DNA of 51,010 nt from JANMAT01 sp031359995 (lineage in GTDB: Bacteria; Actinomycetota; Acidimicrobiia; Acidimicrobiales; Ilumatobacteraceae): contig JANMAT010000013.1 in the NCBI GenBank assembly GCA_031359995.1, forward strand, positions 1 through 51,010, in the 5' to 3' direction. Of the stretch, positions 1 to 8,575 are shown in pieces. How positions within the stretch are numbered: position 1 is the stretch's first letter; each line of letters starts with the position of its first letter. Position numbers and translations under genes: made by a program. The notes beneath the pieces were generated by a model. That model saw nothing but the letters and a program-made list of their open reading frames with translations. It had not been told where the DNA came from and did not search any database.

Positions 1-639
1 TGGGTGTCGCTGCGCCTGCCGGCCGACACGCACGACGTGATCAACTCGGCCGGCTCGGCCCTGTACGCCGGCGGCTACGGCGGCGACCGCGGCTTCCTGG
101 AGCGTGACCGCGGCCAGTACGAGGAGTCGGTCGAGGTCTTCTCGTTCTGCGGCGGCGCGGTCATGCTGCGCCCGTCGTACCTGCAGGAGGTCGGCCTGCT
201 CGACGAGCGCTTCTTCCTGTACTACGAGGACACCGACCTGGCCTGGCGCGGCCGCCAGGCCGGCTGGCGCTACCGCTACGTGCCGGCGTCGGTGGTGCGC
301 CACGACCACTCGGCCACCTCGGGCGGCGAGTCGAGCGAGGTGTTCCGCTTCCACGTGGAGCGCAACCGCCTGCTGCTGCTGGCCAAGAACGCGCCGGCCT
401 CCATGGCGGCGCGCGCGGTGGTGGTGGAGCTGAAGGTGGCGTGGGCGACGCTGCGGCGCGAGGTGCTGGCACCCGTGCGCCACCTGCACCGGCCCCACCC
501 CATGATCACCAAGCAGAAGATGCGCTCGTTGCGCAGCTACGCCGCGCTGCTGCCCGCCATGCTGCGCGACCGCCGCCGAATGCGGCGCACGCGCGTGGTG
601 GGCCACGACGACCTCTCGCGCTGGATCCTCACCAAGTGA
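1..639 (+). CDS. Glycosyltransferase family 2, C-terminal part (5' end outside window)
   Basis: The reading frame is open from the first base, so the gene begins upstream. The visible ~212 residues carry the second half of a GT-A rhamnosyltransferase-like GT2: the acceptor-side segment GGAVMLRPSYLQEVGLLDE is followed by FFLYYEDTDLAWRGRQAGW, where the E-D-x-D acidic cluster matches the usual catalytic-base region of this family. A C-terminal stretch with LLLLAKNAP probably touches the membrane. It would add a sugar to a lipid-linked surface glycan from a nucleotide sugar. The stop overlaps the GTG start of the next glycosyltransferase, so the two are translationally coupled. The sugar specificity cannot be read from the sequence. 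Confidence 0.88.
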   Translation, partial: WVSLRLPADTHDVINSAGSALYAGGYGGDRGFLERDRGQYEESVEVFSFCGGAVMLRPSYLQEVGLLDERFFLYYEDTDLAWRGRQAGWRYRYVPASVVRHDHSATSGGESSEVFRFHVERNRLLLLAKNAPASMAARAVVVELKVAWATLRREVLAPVRHLHRPHPMITKQKMRSLRSYAALLPAMLRDRRRMRRTRVVGHDDLSRWILTK

Positions 640-2192
640 GCGGGCGCCGGCGCATCGCCGTCTACGACCACTACTGGACCACCTACGGCGGCGGCGAGCA
701 GTTCGCCGGGGGCATCGCCGCCGCGCTGGCCGAACGCCACGATGTGGACCTGCTCGGCCCGCACGCCATCGACCACGTGCGCTTCCGCGAGCAGCTCGGC
801 ATCGACCTCTCGGCGCTCACCCGCGTCGAGGTGCACGGCGACGACGTGGGCATGGCCAGCGCGCCCTACGACCTGTTCGTGAACTGCACCTACAAGTCGA
901 AGGCCCCCAACCGGGCGGCCCACGGCCTGTACGTGGCCCACTTCCCCGGCGAGCCCGACCGGCGCGACCGGCTCGACACGGTGCGCCGCACCGGCCTGCG
1001 CCTGCGCGGCGCCCGGCCCGCCATCGTGCTGCGCTCGGGCTTCCTGGAACCGGTCGCCGGCGTGCGCCCCACCGACGGCGCCGCCGTGCTCGACGTGTAC
1101 GCACCGGCCGGCCGCACGGTGGAGCTCGACCTGGTGGCCCCGGCGTGGCCGGGCGAGGCGCCCACGGTACGGGCGTGGCAGGGTCGCCACCTGCTGGCCG
1201 AAGCGGTGGTGCCCGGCGACGCGCCGGTCACCGTGTCGTTCACCACCACGGGCGCCACGCCCATGGGTGTGTGGCTCGAAGGCCCCTCGTACCGTGACGC
1301 CACCCGGCCCGACACGCTGCGCTACATCGGGGTGTCGGTGGCCGCCGTGCGCATCGACGGGCGCACCGTGGCGCTGCCCCGCAACGGGCTGGCGGCGCGC
1401 CTGCTGCCGCCCGACCGCTACGGCACCCTCGCCACCTACGACGCGGTGGTGGCCAACTCCACGTTCACCGCCCAGTGGATCGAACGGCTGTGGGGCGTGC
1501 CCGCCGGCGTGCTGTACCCGCCGGTCGGGTTGAAGCCGGCGGCCACGCAGCCCGGCCCGCGCATCCTGAACATCGGGCGGTTCTTCGACCCGGCGCGTGG
1601 CCACTCGAAGAAGCAGCTCGATCTGGTCGAGGCGTTCCGGCGCCTGCAGACCGTCGGCGGCGCGCCCGGGTGGGAGCTGCACCTCGTCGGCGGGGCCAGC
1701 CGTGACGACCGGGCCTACGCCATGGCCGTGAAGCAGGCGGCGCGCCACACGCCGGGGGTGCACGTGCACCTGAACGCGCCCGGTCGCCTGCTCGACGAGC
1801 TGATCGACACGTCCAGCATCTACTGGCACGCCGCCGGCCTGGGCGAGGACCCCGAGCTGCACCCGCACCGGTTCGAGCACTTCGGCATCTCGACGGTCGA
1901 GGCGATGTCGGCCGGCCTGGTGCCGGTGGTGTTCGGCGCCGCCGGCCCCGCCGAGGTGGTGGAGGACGCGGTTTCGGGCGTGCTCGTGCACGACCTGGCC
2001 GGCTTCGTGACCGCCACCCGGGCGCTGGTCGCCGACCCCACCCGCCGGGCCACGCTGGCCGCCGCCGCCCGGGTGCGGGCCGAGGAGTTCGGCCGCCCGG
2101 CGTTCGGGCGCCGCCTGCACGCGCTGGTCGACGGCCTGCTGGCCGGGGCGCCGGCCACCGATGACCCCGGTCGTGCGGGCGCGGCCCGCTAA
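636..2192 (+). CDS. Glycosyltransferase family 4 (GT-B) with an inserted domain
   Basis: I chose GTG at 636 because it overlaps the preceding stop (GTGA) and gives the typical beta-1 strand RRRIAVYDHYWTTYGGGEQ directly at the N-terminus; a longer frame upstream is only a shadow of the first gene. The protein is 518 residues. The N-terminal Rossmann domain ends at VVANSTFTAQWIERLWG, and the C-terminal nucleotide-sugar domain begins with PGPRILNIGRFF and holds HRFEHFGISTVEAMSAGLVPVV, the EX7E-type signature of GT4 retaining enzymes. Residues about 128-255 are an extra, probably beta-rich, segment not expected in a plain GT4. It should act in assembly of the exported surface polysaccharide. Confidence 0.87.
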   Translation: MSGRRRIAVYDHYWTTYGGGEQFAGGIAAALAERHDVDLLGPHAIDHVRFREQLGIDLSALTRVEVHGDDVGMASAPYDLFVNCTYKSKAPNRAAHGLYVAHFPGEPDRRDRLDTVRRTGLRLRGARPAIVLRSGFLEPVAGVRPTDGAAVLDVYAPAGRTVELDLVAPAWPGEAPTVRAWQGRHLLAEAVVPGDAPVTVSFTTTGATPMGVWLEGPSYRDATRPDTLRYIGVSVAAVRIDGRTVALPRNGLAARLLPPDRYGTLATYDAVVANSTFTAQWIERLWGVPAGVLYPPVGLKPAATQPGPRILNIGRFFDPARGHSKKQLDLVEAFRRLQTVGGAPGWELHLVGGASRDDRAYAMAVKQAARHTPGVHVHLNAPGRLLDELIDTSSIYWHAAGLGEDPELHPHRFEHFGISTVEAMSAGLVPVVFGAAGPAEVVEDAVSGVLVHDLAGFVTATRALVADPTRRATLAAAARVRAEEFGRPAFGRRLHALVDGLLAGAPATDDPGRAGAAR

Positions 2193-2237
2193 CCTCCGTC
2201 CGGCTCGTTTCGACCGCCCCGTCCCTGGAGAAGCCCG

Positions 2238-3062
2238 CTGTTCCCCGTCGCCGAACTCGTTCGCTCACGCGAGCTGCTGGCTTACCTGACGCTGCGAGAG
2301 CTGCGCGGGCGCTACAAGCGCTCGGCGTTGGGCTGGGGCTGGTCGCTGCTGAACCCGTTGGCCTCCATGGCCATCTACACGTTCGTGTTCAGCGTGGTGT
2401 TCAAGCTGCGCGACAACCGACCCATCGGCCACCCGAGCGGCATCTCGTCGTACCCCGTGTACCTGTTGGCCGGGTTGCTGGCGTGGAACTTCTTCAACAT
2501 CACCATCGGCACGTCCATGTCGTCGATGATCGGCAACGGGTCGCTGGTGAAGAAGGCGGCGTTCCCCCGCTCGGCCATCGTGCTGGCCACGGTGGCGGCC
2601 CAGCTGATGACGTTCCTGATCGAGCTCGGGCTGTTGTCGGTGGTGGTGCTGGCCCTGCGCCACATGGTGCTGCCGTTCCTGCCCATCGCCCTGCTGCTGG
2701 TGGTGCTGCTGGCCATGTTCACCTCGGGCCTGGCCCTGGTGCTGGCCGGCCTGAACGTGTACCTGCGCGACCTGCAGCACCTGTGGACGCTGTTCGCCCA
2801 GATGCTGTTCTACGCCACGCCCATCGTGTACCCGGTGAGCCTCGTGCACGAGGCGCTGAGCGGGCGGCGGGCGTGGATCCGCCGCGTCTACGACGCCAAC
2901 CCGGTCGGCGTGTTCGTGCGGGCGTTCCGCAACGTCTTCTTCGACCTGCGGGTGCCGGCGGCCCGCACCTTCGGTGCGCTGCTCGTGATGGCGGTGGCGT
3001 CCATGGTCATCGGCTTCGCGGTGTTCTCCAAGCTCGAACGACGCCTGGCCGAGGAGCTGTGA
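2238..3062 (+). CDS. ABC-2 type polysaccharide export permease (Wzm/RfbA-like)
   Basis: Integral membrane half of a polysaccharide/O-antigen ABC exporter. From 2238 the frame encodes 274 residues, the usual length, with the conserved amphipathic entry RELRGRYKRSALGWGWSLL followed by about six hydrophobic segments. The first normal start codon in frame is TTG 2328, which would remove this conserved N-terminus; between the in-frame stop at 2190 and 2328 there is no ATG, GTG or TTG. CTG at 2238 lies 7 nt after GGAG (2227-2230), so I take it as a non-canonical start. The stop at 3060-3062 overlaps the ATG of the partner ATPase. The family is certain; the start is inferred. Confidence 0.82.
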   Translation: MFPVAELVRSRELLAYLTLRELRGRYKRSALGWGWSLLNPLASMAIYTFVFSVVFKLRDNRPIGHPSGISSYPVYLLAGLLAWNFFNITIGTSMSSMIGNGSLVKKAAFPRSAIVLATVAAQLMTFLIELGLLSVVVLALRHMVLPFLPIALLLVVLLAMFTSGLALVLAGLNVYLRDLQHLWTLFAQMLFYATPIVYPVSLVHEALSGRRAWIRRVYDANPVGVFVRAFRNVFFDLRVPAARTFGALLVMAVASMVIGFAVFSKLERRLAEEL

Positions 3063-4261
3063 TGGCGGCCACCGCGGTGCGCGTCGACAACGTGGCCAAG
3101 CTGTTCCGGCTCTACAAGGAGCGCAACAACTACCTGAAGGCCATGGTGCTGCGCGGCCGTCGCGCCCGCTACGACGAGTTCTGGGCGCTCAGCGACGTGA
3201 GCTTCGACATCAACCAGGGCGAGACGTTCGGCATCGTCGGCAACAACGGGTCGGGCAAGTCGACGCTGCTGAAGTGCGTGGCCGGCATCCTGTACCCCGA
3301 CCGCGGCTACACCAGCGTGGAAGGGCGCATGTCGGCCCTGCTGGAGCTGGGCGCCGGCTTCCATCCCGAGCTGTCGGGCCGCGAGAACGTGTACCTGAAC
3401 GGGTCGATCCTGGGCATGAAGCGCAAGGAGATCGACGCCAAGTTCGACTCCATCGTCGACTTCGCCGACCTGCACGCGTTCATCGACTCGCCCGTGAAGA
3501 ACTACTCGTCGGGCATGTACGTGCGCCTCGGCTTCGCGGTGGCCATCAGCGTGGAGCCCGACGTGCTGCTGGTGGACGAGGTGCTGGCCGTGGGCGACCA
3601 GGACTTCCAGCGCAAGTGCCTCGACCAGATCGCTGCGCTGCGCGACCGCGGCTCCACCATCGTGATCGTGTCGCACGGTCTGGGCCAGGTGCGCCAGATG
3701 TGCGATCGGGTGGCGTGGCTCGACCGGGGCAAGCTGTCGGCCGTGGGTCCCGCCGCCGAGGTGATCGACCGCTACGCCGGTGAGGCCTTCGGCGCCGCCG
3801 CCGACCAGGTGGAGGGGCAGCGGCTCGGCACCGGCGAGGCGCTCATCCAGCGCGTCGAGCTGCTCGACGCCACCGGCCAGGTCGTGCCCAGCGTGCACAC
3901 CGGTGACGCCGTGCGGGTGCGCCTGCACTACGAGGTGCGCCAGGCCATCGTGCAGCCCGTGTTCACGGTGACGGTGCGGCGCACCGACGGCGACGTGATC
4001 GTGTCGCGGCCGTCCACCCGCACCACCGACATCGAGCTGCCGCCGTACCTGGGCGAGCCCGGCAGCATCGACCTCGTCATCGACCGCTTGCCGTTGCTGC
4101 CCGGCCGTTACGAGCTCGGCGTGGCCCTGGGCGACCTGGGCGGCCGGGTGTTCGACGACCGCACCCACGCGCTGCGGTTCGAGGTGCTGGCCGGCGCGCC
4201 GGCCGAGCCCGACGGCATCGTCACCCTCAACGGCCACTGGGCCCTGGGCGGGGGCGCGTGA
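3062..4261 (+). CDS. Polysaccharide ABC exporter ATPase with C-terminal substrate domain (Wzt-like)
   Basis: This 399-residue ATPase pairs with the permease just upstream (ATGA overlap). Walker A GNNGSGKST is near residues 60-68, the ABC signature region NYSSGMYVRLGFA near 147, and Walker B DVLLVDEVLAVGD near 166. After the nucleotide-binding domain (about 1-240), residues ~250-399 form a beta-rich extension. In Wzt proteins with such an extension it binds the modified non-reducing end of the glycan and licenses export. The co-transcribed methyltransferase at 5759 could supply such a cap; that link is inference from context. The start ATG 3062 is fixed by the overlap and by the MAATAVRVDNVAKLF N-terminus. 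Confidence 0.92.
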   Translation: MAATAVRVDNVAKLFRLYKERNNYLKAMVLRGRRARYDEFWALSDVSFDINQGETFGIVGNNGSGKSTLLKCVAGILYPDRGYTSVEGRMSALLELGAGFHPELSGRENVYLNGSILGMKRKEIDAKFDSIVDFADLHAFIDSPVKNYSSGMYVRLGFAVAISVEPDVLLVDEVLAVGDQDFQRKCLDQIAALRDRGSTIVIVSHGLGQVRQMCDRVAWLDRGKLSAVGPAAEVIDRYAGEAFGAAADQVEGQRLGTGEALIQRVELLDATGQVVPSVHTGDAVRVRLHYEVRQAIVQPVFTVTVRRTDGDVIVSRPSTRTTDIELPPYLGEPGSIDLVIDRLPLLPGRYELGVALGDLGGRVFDDRTHALRFEVLAGAPAEPDGIVTLNGHWALGGGA

Positions 4262-5766
4262 TGCGCCGCAGCCTGCGTCCGTTCGTCATCACCTTCGCGC
4301 TGCTGCTGGCGCTGAACCTGTGGTGGATGCTGGCCATCCCCCGCAACGGTGGGCCCGACGAGGCGTCGCACTTCCGCAAGGCGGCGGCCACGGCGCGCGG
4401 CACGCTGGTGGGTCCGCAGGCCGCCGGCTTCGTGCCCAACGTGAAGGCGGTGAAGGTGCCCGCCGCCCTCGACCTGACCGGCGAGAGCCGCTTCCGCCCG
4501 TGCTTCGCCGGGCTCGAGCACCGCAACGTCGACGCCGGTTGCCAGCAGCCGCCCACCGGCACCGGCCTCACCGAGCAGCCCACGACCGCGGCCAAGTACC
4601 CGCCGCTGCCGTACGTGTTCCCCGGGCTCGTGAGCCTGGCCACGTCGGGCTACCGCCTGCAGTACCTCATGCGCTTCGCCCACGCCATCGTGGTCGCCGC
4701 CATCGAGGCGTGGGCCATCCTGGTGGTGGCGCGCGGCCGCCGCACCCCGCTGGCGCGCGCCGGCGCGCTGCTGGCCCTCACGCCCACCGCGGTGTTCCTG
4801 GGTGGCGTGCTCAACCCCAACGGCTTCGAGAACGCCGCCGGGCTGCTGGCGTGGGCCGGCGGCCTGGCCCTGGCCACCGGCGGCGACGAACGCCGTGACC
4901 GCCGGGCCCTGGCCGCGTTGGTGGCCGGTTCGGTGCTGCTGTCGTTGGCCCGGCCGCTGTCGTCGCTGTGGACGGCGGCCATCCTCGTGAGCGTCGTGTG
5001 GCTCGCCGGTGGCGAGCGGGCGCGCCAGCTGGCCCGCCGCCGCACGGTGCGCCGCGGCCTGGCCGCCATCGGCGCCTCGGTGCTGCTGGCCATCGCCTGG
5101 TTCCTCGGGGCCGGGCTCACCTCGTCGGCCGACGCCGACGTGGCCCGCACCGACGCCTACGCCAACATCGCCCGCAGCGTGGCCGGGCGGCTCTCGCTGT
5201 TCTACCGCCAGGCGGTGGGGCAGTTCGGCTGGGAAGAGGTGTTCGCCCCGTCGGTCACCATGCTGGCGTGGACGCTCGGCCTGGGCGCGCTGGTGGCCGT
5301 TTCCGTGCTCGCCGGCCGCCGCCGCTACCCGCTGGCCATCGCCGGTGTGCTCGCCGTGTGCATCGCCTTCCCCACGGTCATCGACCTGCGCCAGGCCCGG
5401 GTGTCGGGCCTCATCTGGCAGGGTCGCTACTTCCTCGCCCTCGCCGCCGGCATCCCGCTGGTGGCCGGTTGGGCGGTCGAGGCCGACCGCGTGCCCTCGT
5501 TCGGCACGCAGCGCGTGACGCGCCTGCTCGGGTGGCTGTTCGTGGCCGGCCACGTCGGTGGGTTCGTGTGGGCCCTGCGGCGGTACATGGTCGGCATGGA
5601 CGGCTCGGTCTGGTTCTGGCGCGGCAACGGCTGGAAGCCACCCGTGCCGGCCCTGGCGTTGGTCGTCGTGGCCTCGGCCACGCTGGCCCTGCTGGCCCGC
5701 TGGGTGCTGGGCACCGGCCGGCTCACGCTGAGCGCGGCGCTCGGGTCGGTGGACGACGATGGCTGA
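4258..5766 (+). CDS. DUF2142 family polytopic membrane protein
   Basis: A 502-residue membrane protein with many hydrophobic helices. The N-terminal helix is followed by an extracytoplasmic loop, PRNGGPDEASHFRKAAATA, whose G-x-D-E-x-x-H motif is characteristic of DUF2142 and resembles the acidic first loop of GT-C glycosyltransferases that use polyprenyl-phosphate sugars. Members usually lie in polysaccharide clusters, as here. GTG 4258 or ATG 4261 could start it; both overlap the ATPase stop. A role as a lipid-linked-sugar glycosyltransferase or in glycan translocation is plausible but unproven. Confidence 0.82.
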   Translation: MMRRSLRPFVITFALLLALNLWWMLAIPRNGGPDEASHFRKAAATARGTLVGPQAAGFVPNVKAVKVPAALDLTGESRFRPCFAGLEHRNVDAGCQQPPTGTGLTEQPTTAAKYPPLPYVFPGLVSLATSGYRLQYLMRFAHAIVVAAIEAWAILVVARGRRTPLARAGALLALTPTAVFLGGVLNPNGFENAAGLLAWAGGLALATGGDERRDRRALAALVAGSVLLSLARPLSSLWTAAILVSVVWLAGGERARQLARRRTVRRGLAAIGASVLLAIAWFLGAGLTSSADADVARTDAYANIARSVAGRLSLFYRQAVGQFGWEEVFAPSVTMLAWTLGLGALVAVSVLAGRRRYPLAIAGVLAVCIAFPTVIDLRQARVSGLIWQGRYFLALAAGIPLVAGWAVEADRVPSFGTQRVTRLLGWLFVAGHVGGFVWALRRYMVGMDGSVWFWRGNGWKPPVPALALVVVASATLALLARWVLGTGRLTLSAALGSVDDDG

Positions 5767-6397
5767 GCCCGTGCCCGACGCCGGCGCAGCCACCGCCGAT
5801 GCCGCCTACGCCGACCGCCTGCGCCGCCTCGAGGGCGCCGGGTGGAAGCGCGCCGTGAACGTGCAGGCCCCGTACCGGTGGAACATCCGCCGCCTCGTCA
5901 CCGGGCCGGTGCTCGACGTGGGCTGCGGGCTCGGTCGCAACCTGCAGCACGTGGGCGGCAACGGCGTCGGGGTGGACCACAACCCCGACGCCGTGCGCGA
6001 GTGCCGCCAGCGCGGCCTCACCGCCTACACCACGAGCGAGTTCCCACTGGCGCCCGAGGCCGTGCCCGAGACGTTCCAGCACCTGCTGCTCGCCCACGTG
6101 CTCGAGCACCTCGTGCCCAGCGCGGCCGAGCACCTGGTGCGCACGTACGTGCCCTACATCGTGAGCGGTGGCAGCGTCATCGTGATCACCCCGCAGGAGG
6201 CGGGCCAACGCTCCGACGCCACCCACGTGACCTTCTGCGACTTCCCCACGGTGCGCCGCCTGCTGAAGGCGTGCGGGCTGCGGGTCGTCACGCAGCGCTC
6301 GTTCCCGTTCCCCCGCCCCGTGGGCCGCGTGTTCCGTCACAACGAGTTCGTGACGGTGGCGCGCGTGCCCGACCAGCGCGCGGGGCCGCGTGGCTGA
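5759..6397 (+). CDS. Class I SAM-dependent methyltransferase of the glycan locus
   Basis: A 212-residue Rossmann methyltransferase. Motif I is VLDVGCGLGRNLQHV at about residues 51-65, followed by the acidic end of strand 2 in GVGVDHNPDAV, and the motif IV region LLAHVLEHLVPS near residue 110. It overlaps the DUF2142 gene by 8 bp and the next glycosyltransferase by 8 bp, so it belongs to the same transcript. In such loci these enzymes methylate sugars or the glycan terminus; a chain-terminating cap recognised by the Wzt C-terminal domain would fit, but the acceptor is not visible in the sequence. Confidence 0.85.
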   Translation: MAEPVPDAGAATADAAYADRLRRLEGAGWKRAVNVQAPYRWNIRRLVTGPVLDVGCGLGRNLQHVGGNGVGVDHNPDAVRECRQRGLTAYTTSEFPLAPEAVPETFQHLLLAHVLEHLVPSAAEHLVRTYVPYIVSGGSVIVITPQEAGQRSDATHVTFCDFPTVRRLLKACGLRVVTQRSFPFPRPVGRVFRHNEFVTVARVPDQRAGPRG

Positions 6398-7289
6398 GAT
6401 CACCTTCGCCATCCCGTTCTACCGCGACGCCGAGCTGCTGGCGCGCGCCGTGGCCAGCGTGCAGGCCCAGACGATCGACGACTGGGAGCTGGTGGTGGTC
6501 GACGATGCCGGCCCCGACGGCCCGGCCGCCGCCGCCCTCGTGGCGTCGATGGACGATGTGCGGGCGCGCTGCATTCGCCACGACGACAACGCCGGGCTGG
6601 CCGGCAACTGGAACCGCTGCCTCGACGTGGCGGCCGCGCCGATGGTGACCGTGCTGCACGCCGACGACGAGCTGTCGCCCCGCTACGGCGAGCTCGTGCT
6701 GGCCGCCCACGAACGCCACCCCCAGGCCGCCGCGGTGTTCTGCGGGGCCGAGATCATCGACGGCGACGGGCGACCCATGCGCTCGCTGCCCGACACGGTG
6801 AAGAAGATCGTGTCGCCCCGGCGGGGGAGCGGCGCCGATCTGGTCGTGCAGGGCGACCGGGGCCTGGCCTCGCTGATGCGGGGCCAGTACGTGTTCTGCC
6901 CGTCGCTGGCCTACGTGCGCGCCGAGTTCGGCCCGCTGCGCTTCGACGAGCGCTGGCGCATGGTGATCGACCTCGCCTTGCTGAGCGAGCTGCTGTTCAC
7001 CGGCCGCCAGCTGGTGGGCGTGCCCGAGGTGGCCTACCGCTACCGCCGCCACGGCGCCAACCAGTCGGCGGTGCTCACCGCCGATGCCGACGCCACGCGC
7101 TTTCGCGAAGAGGTCGCCATCCACCGCGCCATCGCGGCGCGCGCCACCACCATCGGGTGGCGCCACACGGCCCGCACGGCCGCGGTCATGCCCACGGTGC
7201 GCCTGCACGCCGTGTACCGGGCGCTCGGCGACGCGGCGCGCGGCGACGCCACCGGCGCCCGGGCCAAGCTGCGCGCCCTGCGCCGCTGA
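6390..7289 (+). CDS. Glycosyltransferase family 2 (GT-A)
   Basis: A 299-residue GT2 starting at GTG 6390, inside the end of the methyltransferase gene. It opens with EITFAIPFYRDAELLARAVAS, carries the nucleotide-binding acidic pair in ELVVVDDAGPDG (about residue 35) and a DxD-like HADDELSPRYGE near residue 90. The C-terminal part, YRYRRHGANQSAV, is common in GT2 enzymes whose acceptor is a lipid-linked glycan. It is the last gene of the plus-strand locus, and a strong inverted repeat follows. Donor and acceptor are unknown. Confidence 0.87.
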   Translation: MAEITFAIPFYRDAELLARAVASVQAQTIDDWELVVVDDAGPDGPAAAALVASMDDVRARCIRHDDNAGLAGNWNRCLDVAAAPMVTVLHADDELSPRYGELVLAAHERHPQAAAVFCGAEIIDGDGRPMRSLPDTVKKIVSPRRGSGADLVVQGDRGLASLMRGQYVFCPSLAYVRAEFGPLRFDERWRMVIDLALLSELLFTGRQLVGVPEVAYRYRRHGANQSAVLTADADATRFREEVAIHRAIAARATTIGWRHTARTAAVMPTVRLHAVYRALGDAARGDATGARAKLRALRR

Positions 7290-7290
7290 G

Positions 7291-7370
7291 CGCCCCCCGT
7301 CGTCACCTTTGATGGCGCGGACCCACCGCCGGCGGGGTCCGGCGCAACCAGAGCGCAGAAACGGGGGGCG
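7291..7370. terminator. Nested inverted repeats between convergent operons
   Basis: CGCCCCCCGT (7291-7300) pairs with ACGGGGGGCG (7361-7370). Inside it GGACC (7319-7323) and GGTCC (7336-7340) flank the perfect palindrome CCGCCGGCGG (7326-7335). The position between a plus-strand gene end (7289) and a minus-strand gene end (7388) suits a bidirectional terminator. There is no U-tract, so an intrinsic mechanism is uncertain. Confidence 0.5.
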
Positions 7371-7387
7371 GGGGGACCGGCGTGCCG

Positions 7388-7939
7388 TCAGCTCGCTTCG
7401 AGCGCGCGGCGCATCTGGTCGAGCACGGCGTGACCGGCGCGGAACCAGGCCCAGCGCCGGGCGCGACCCATGCGGTGCGAGCGGGCCCGCTCCGGCTGCA
7501 GCTGCAGCACCACGCCGTAGGTCTGCCACGGGTCGAGCGTGAGCGTTACCGGCACGGCCACCAGCGCGGTGCGCAGCGTGAACCGACCGTGCAGCACGCG
7601 CGCCCGACCGGCGCCGTCGTCGGGCCGCAGGTACAGCGTGCCCAGCGCCGCGCGGGTGCGCGACGGTTGCGCACCCCAGCGCCGGTCGAAGCGTTCGCGC
7701 AGCACGGCCGGGTCGCCCAGCACGCGCTGCACCACGACGACGTCGTCGACGTCACGGGGGTCGGCGATGATCGTGGCCGCCGGCGCCAGTTCGCCGTCGC
7801 CGTCCACCAGCTCGCCGACGCGTGCGGCGGCGCGGGCCACCACCTCGCGCACACCGGGCCGCTCGCGCCCGGCCGCCTCGTCGCGCTCGTCACCGAGGTA
7901 GGACGGCAGCTCGGCCAGCGGGGGCTCGGGGTCGGTCAT
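7388..7939 (-). CDS. Conserved-looking hypothetical protein, 183 aa
   Basis: I do not recognise a family. The ATG at 7939 overlaps the stop of the upstream gene (ATGA, 7936-7939), which fixes the start. The N-terminal half is acidic and helical (SYLGDERDEAAGRE). The C-terminal half has a beta-strand-like segment, LHGRFTLRTALVAVPVTLTLD, followed by a basic Arg-rich stretch (RARSHRMGRARRWAW). There is no signal peptide or clear membrane helix, so it is probably cytosolic. It is the last gene of the six-gene minus-strand operon and probably works with the two membrane-anchored proteins encoded just before it. Confidence 0.6.
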   Translation of the reverse strand: MTDPEPPLAELPSYLGDERDEAAGRERPGVREVVARAAARVGELVDGDGELAPAATIIADPRDVDDVVVVQRVLGDPAVLRERFDRRWGAQPSRTRAALGTLYLRPDDGAGRARVLHGRFTLRTALVAVPVTLTLDPWQTYGVVLQLQPERARSHRMGRARRWAWFRAGHAVLDQMRRALEAS

Positions 7940-8517
7940 GTCAGCTCGTGGGCGGCCGACGCGGCCGTGGTCGCCTCGGCCCGCCGCCGGGAGTAGCGGC
8001 GGTCGGCCCGGGCCCGGGCCATGACGACCAGCAGCAGGGTCAGGCCCACGGTCACCACCAGCGCGCTGAGCGCGCCACGGGCCAGCCACGTCCACACGTT
8101 GGCCCCTGGACGTTCCACCGTGAGGTCGACGGTGGCTCCGCCGGCCACGCGCAGCGCGTAGGTGCCGGCCGCCGGTGTGGTGAAGCGCGCCACCCTGATC
8201 CTGGTGCTGCTGCCCTCGTGCTGGCGCTGCACGTCGGGTGCGGCGCGCACCAGCACCGCCCGCCCGTCGTCGGTGGCGACGGTGAGGTCGGCGGACCCGA
8301 CGGTGGCGCGAGCGGTGCCGTTTTCGATGCGCTCGACCACGAGGTAGTCGCCCTCGTGGGCCTGCACCACCAGCGCGCCACCGGCGTAGCGCTGCGGCGG
8401 GACGTCGCGCCGTTCGGCGCCACGTTGCCACCAGGTGGCGACGAGGACGACCCCGACCCCGATGATGACGAGGGACAGCAGGATGCCGGGCACCGTGCGG
8501 CGGCGACGCTCGCTCAT
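7936..8517 (-). CDS. Membrane-anchored protein with extracytoplasmic beta domain; paralogue of the next gene upstream
   Basis: A start at ATG 8517 gives MSERRRRTVPG, which matches the start of the neighbouring paralogue (SERRRRKGPG); an in-frame ATG at 8535 is less likely. The 193 residues comprise a short basic N-terminus, one helix (ILLSLVIIGVGVVLVATWW), a ~110-residue beta-rich domain ending FTTPAAGTYALRV, and a second helix (LSALVVTVGLTLLLVVM) before a basic tail. The order helix-domain-helix with GTY-x-(L/V)-RV is shared with the 8576-9262 product, so the two arose by duplication. No enzymatic motif is seen. Context with a lipid-type GT2 suggests an envelope role. Confidence 0.65.
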   Translation of the reverse strand: MSERRRRTVPGILLSLVIIGVGVVLVATWWQRGAERRDVPPQRYAGGALVVQAHEGDYLVVERIENGTARATVGSADLTVATDDGRAVLVRAAPDVQRQHEGSSTRIRVARFTTPAAGTYALRVAGGATVDLTVERPGANVWTWLARGALSALVVTVGLTLLLVVMARARADRRYSRRRAEATTAASAAHELT

Positions 8518-8575
8518 GGGCACAGCATGGCGCACCGCACGGCCCGGTTGGGCGCGCCTCCACCGATCGGCGGCG

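Noticed and set aside
441..635. 65 extra N-terminal codons for the GT4 gene
   Set aside because: This stretch lies inside the preceding glycosyltransferase in another frame and is Ala/Arg/Pro-rich; GTG 636 with its overlap and the proper first beta-strand is better.
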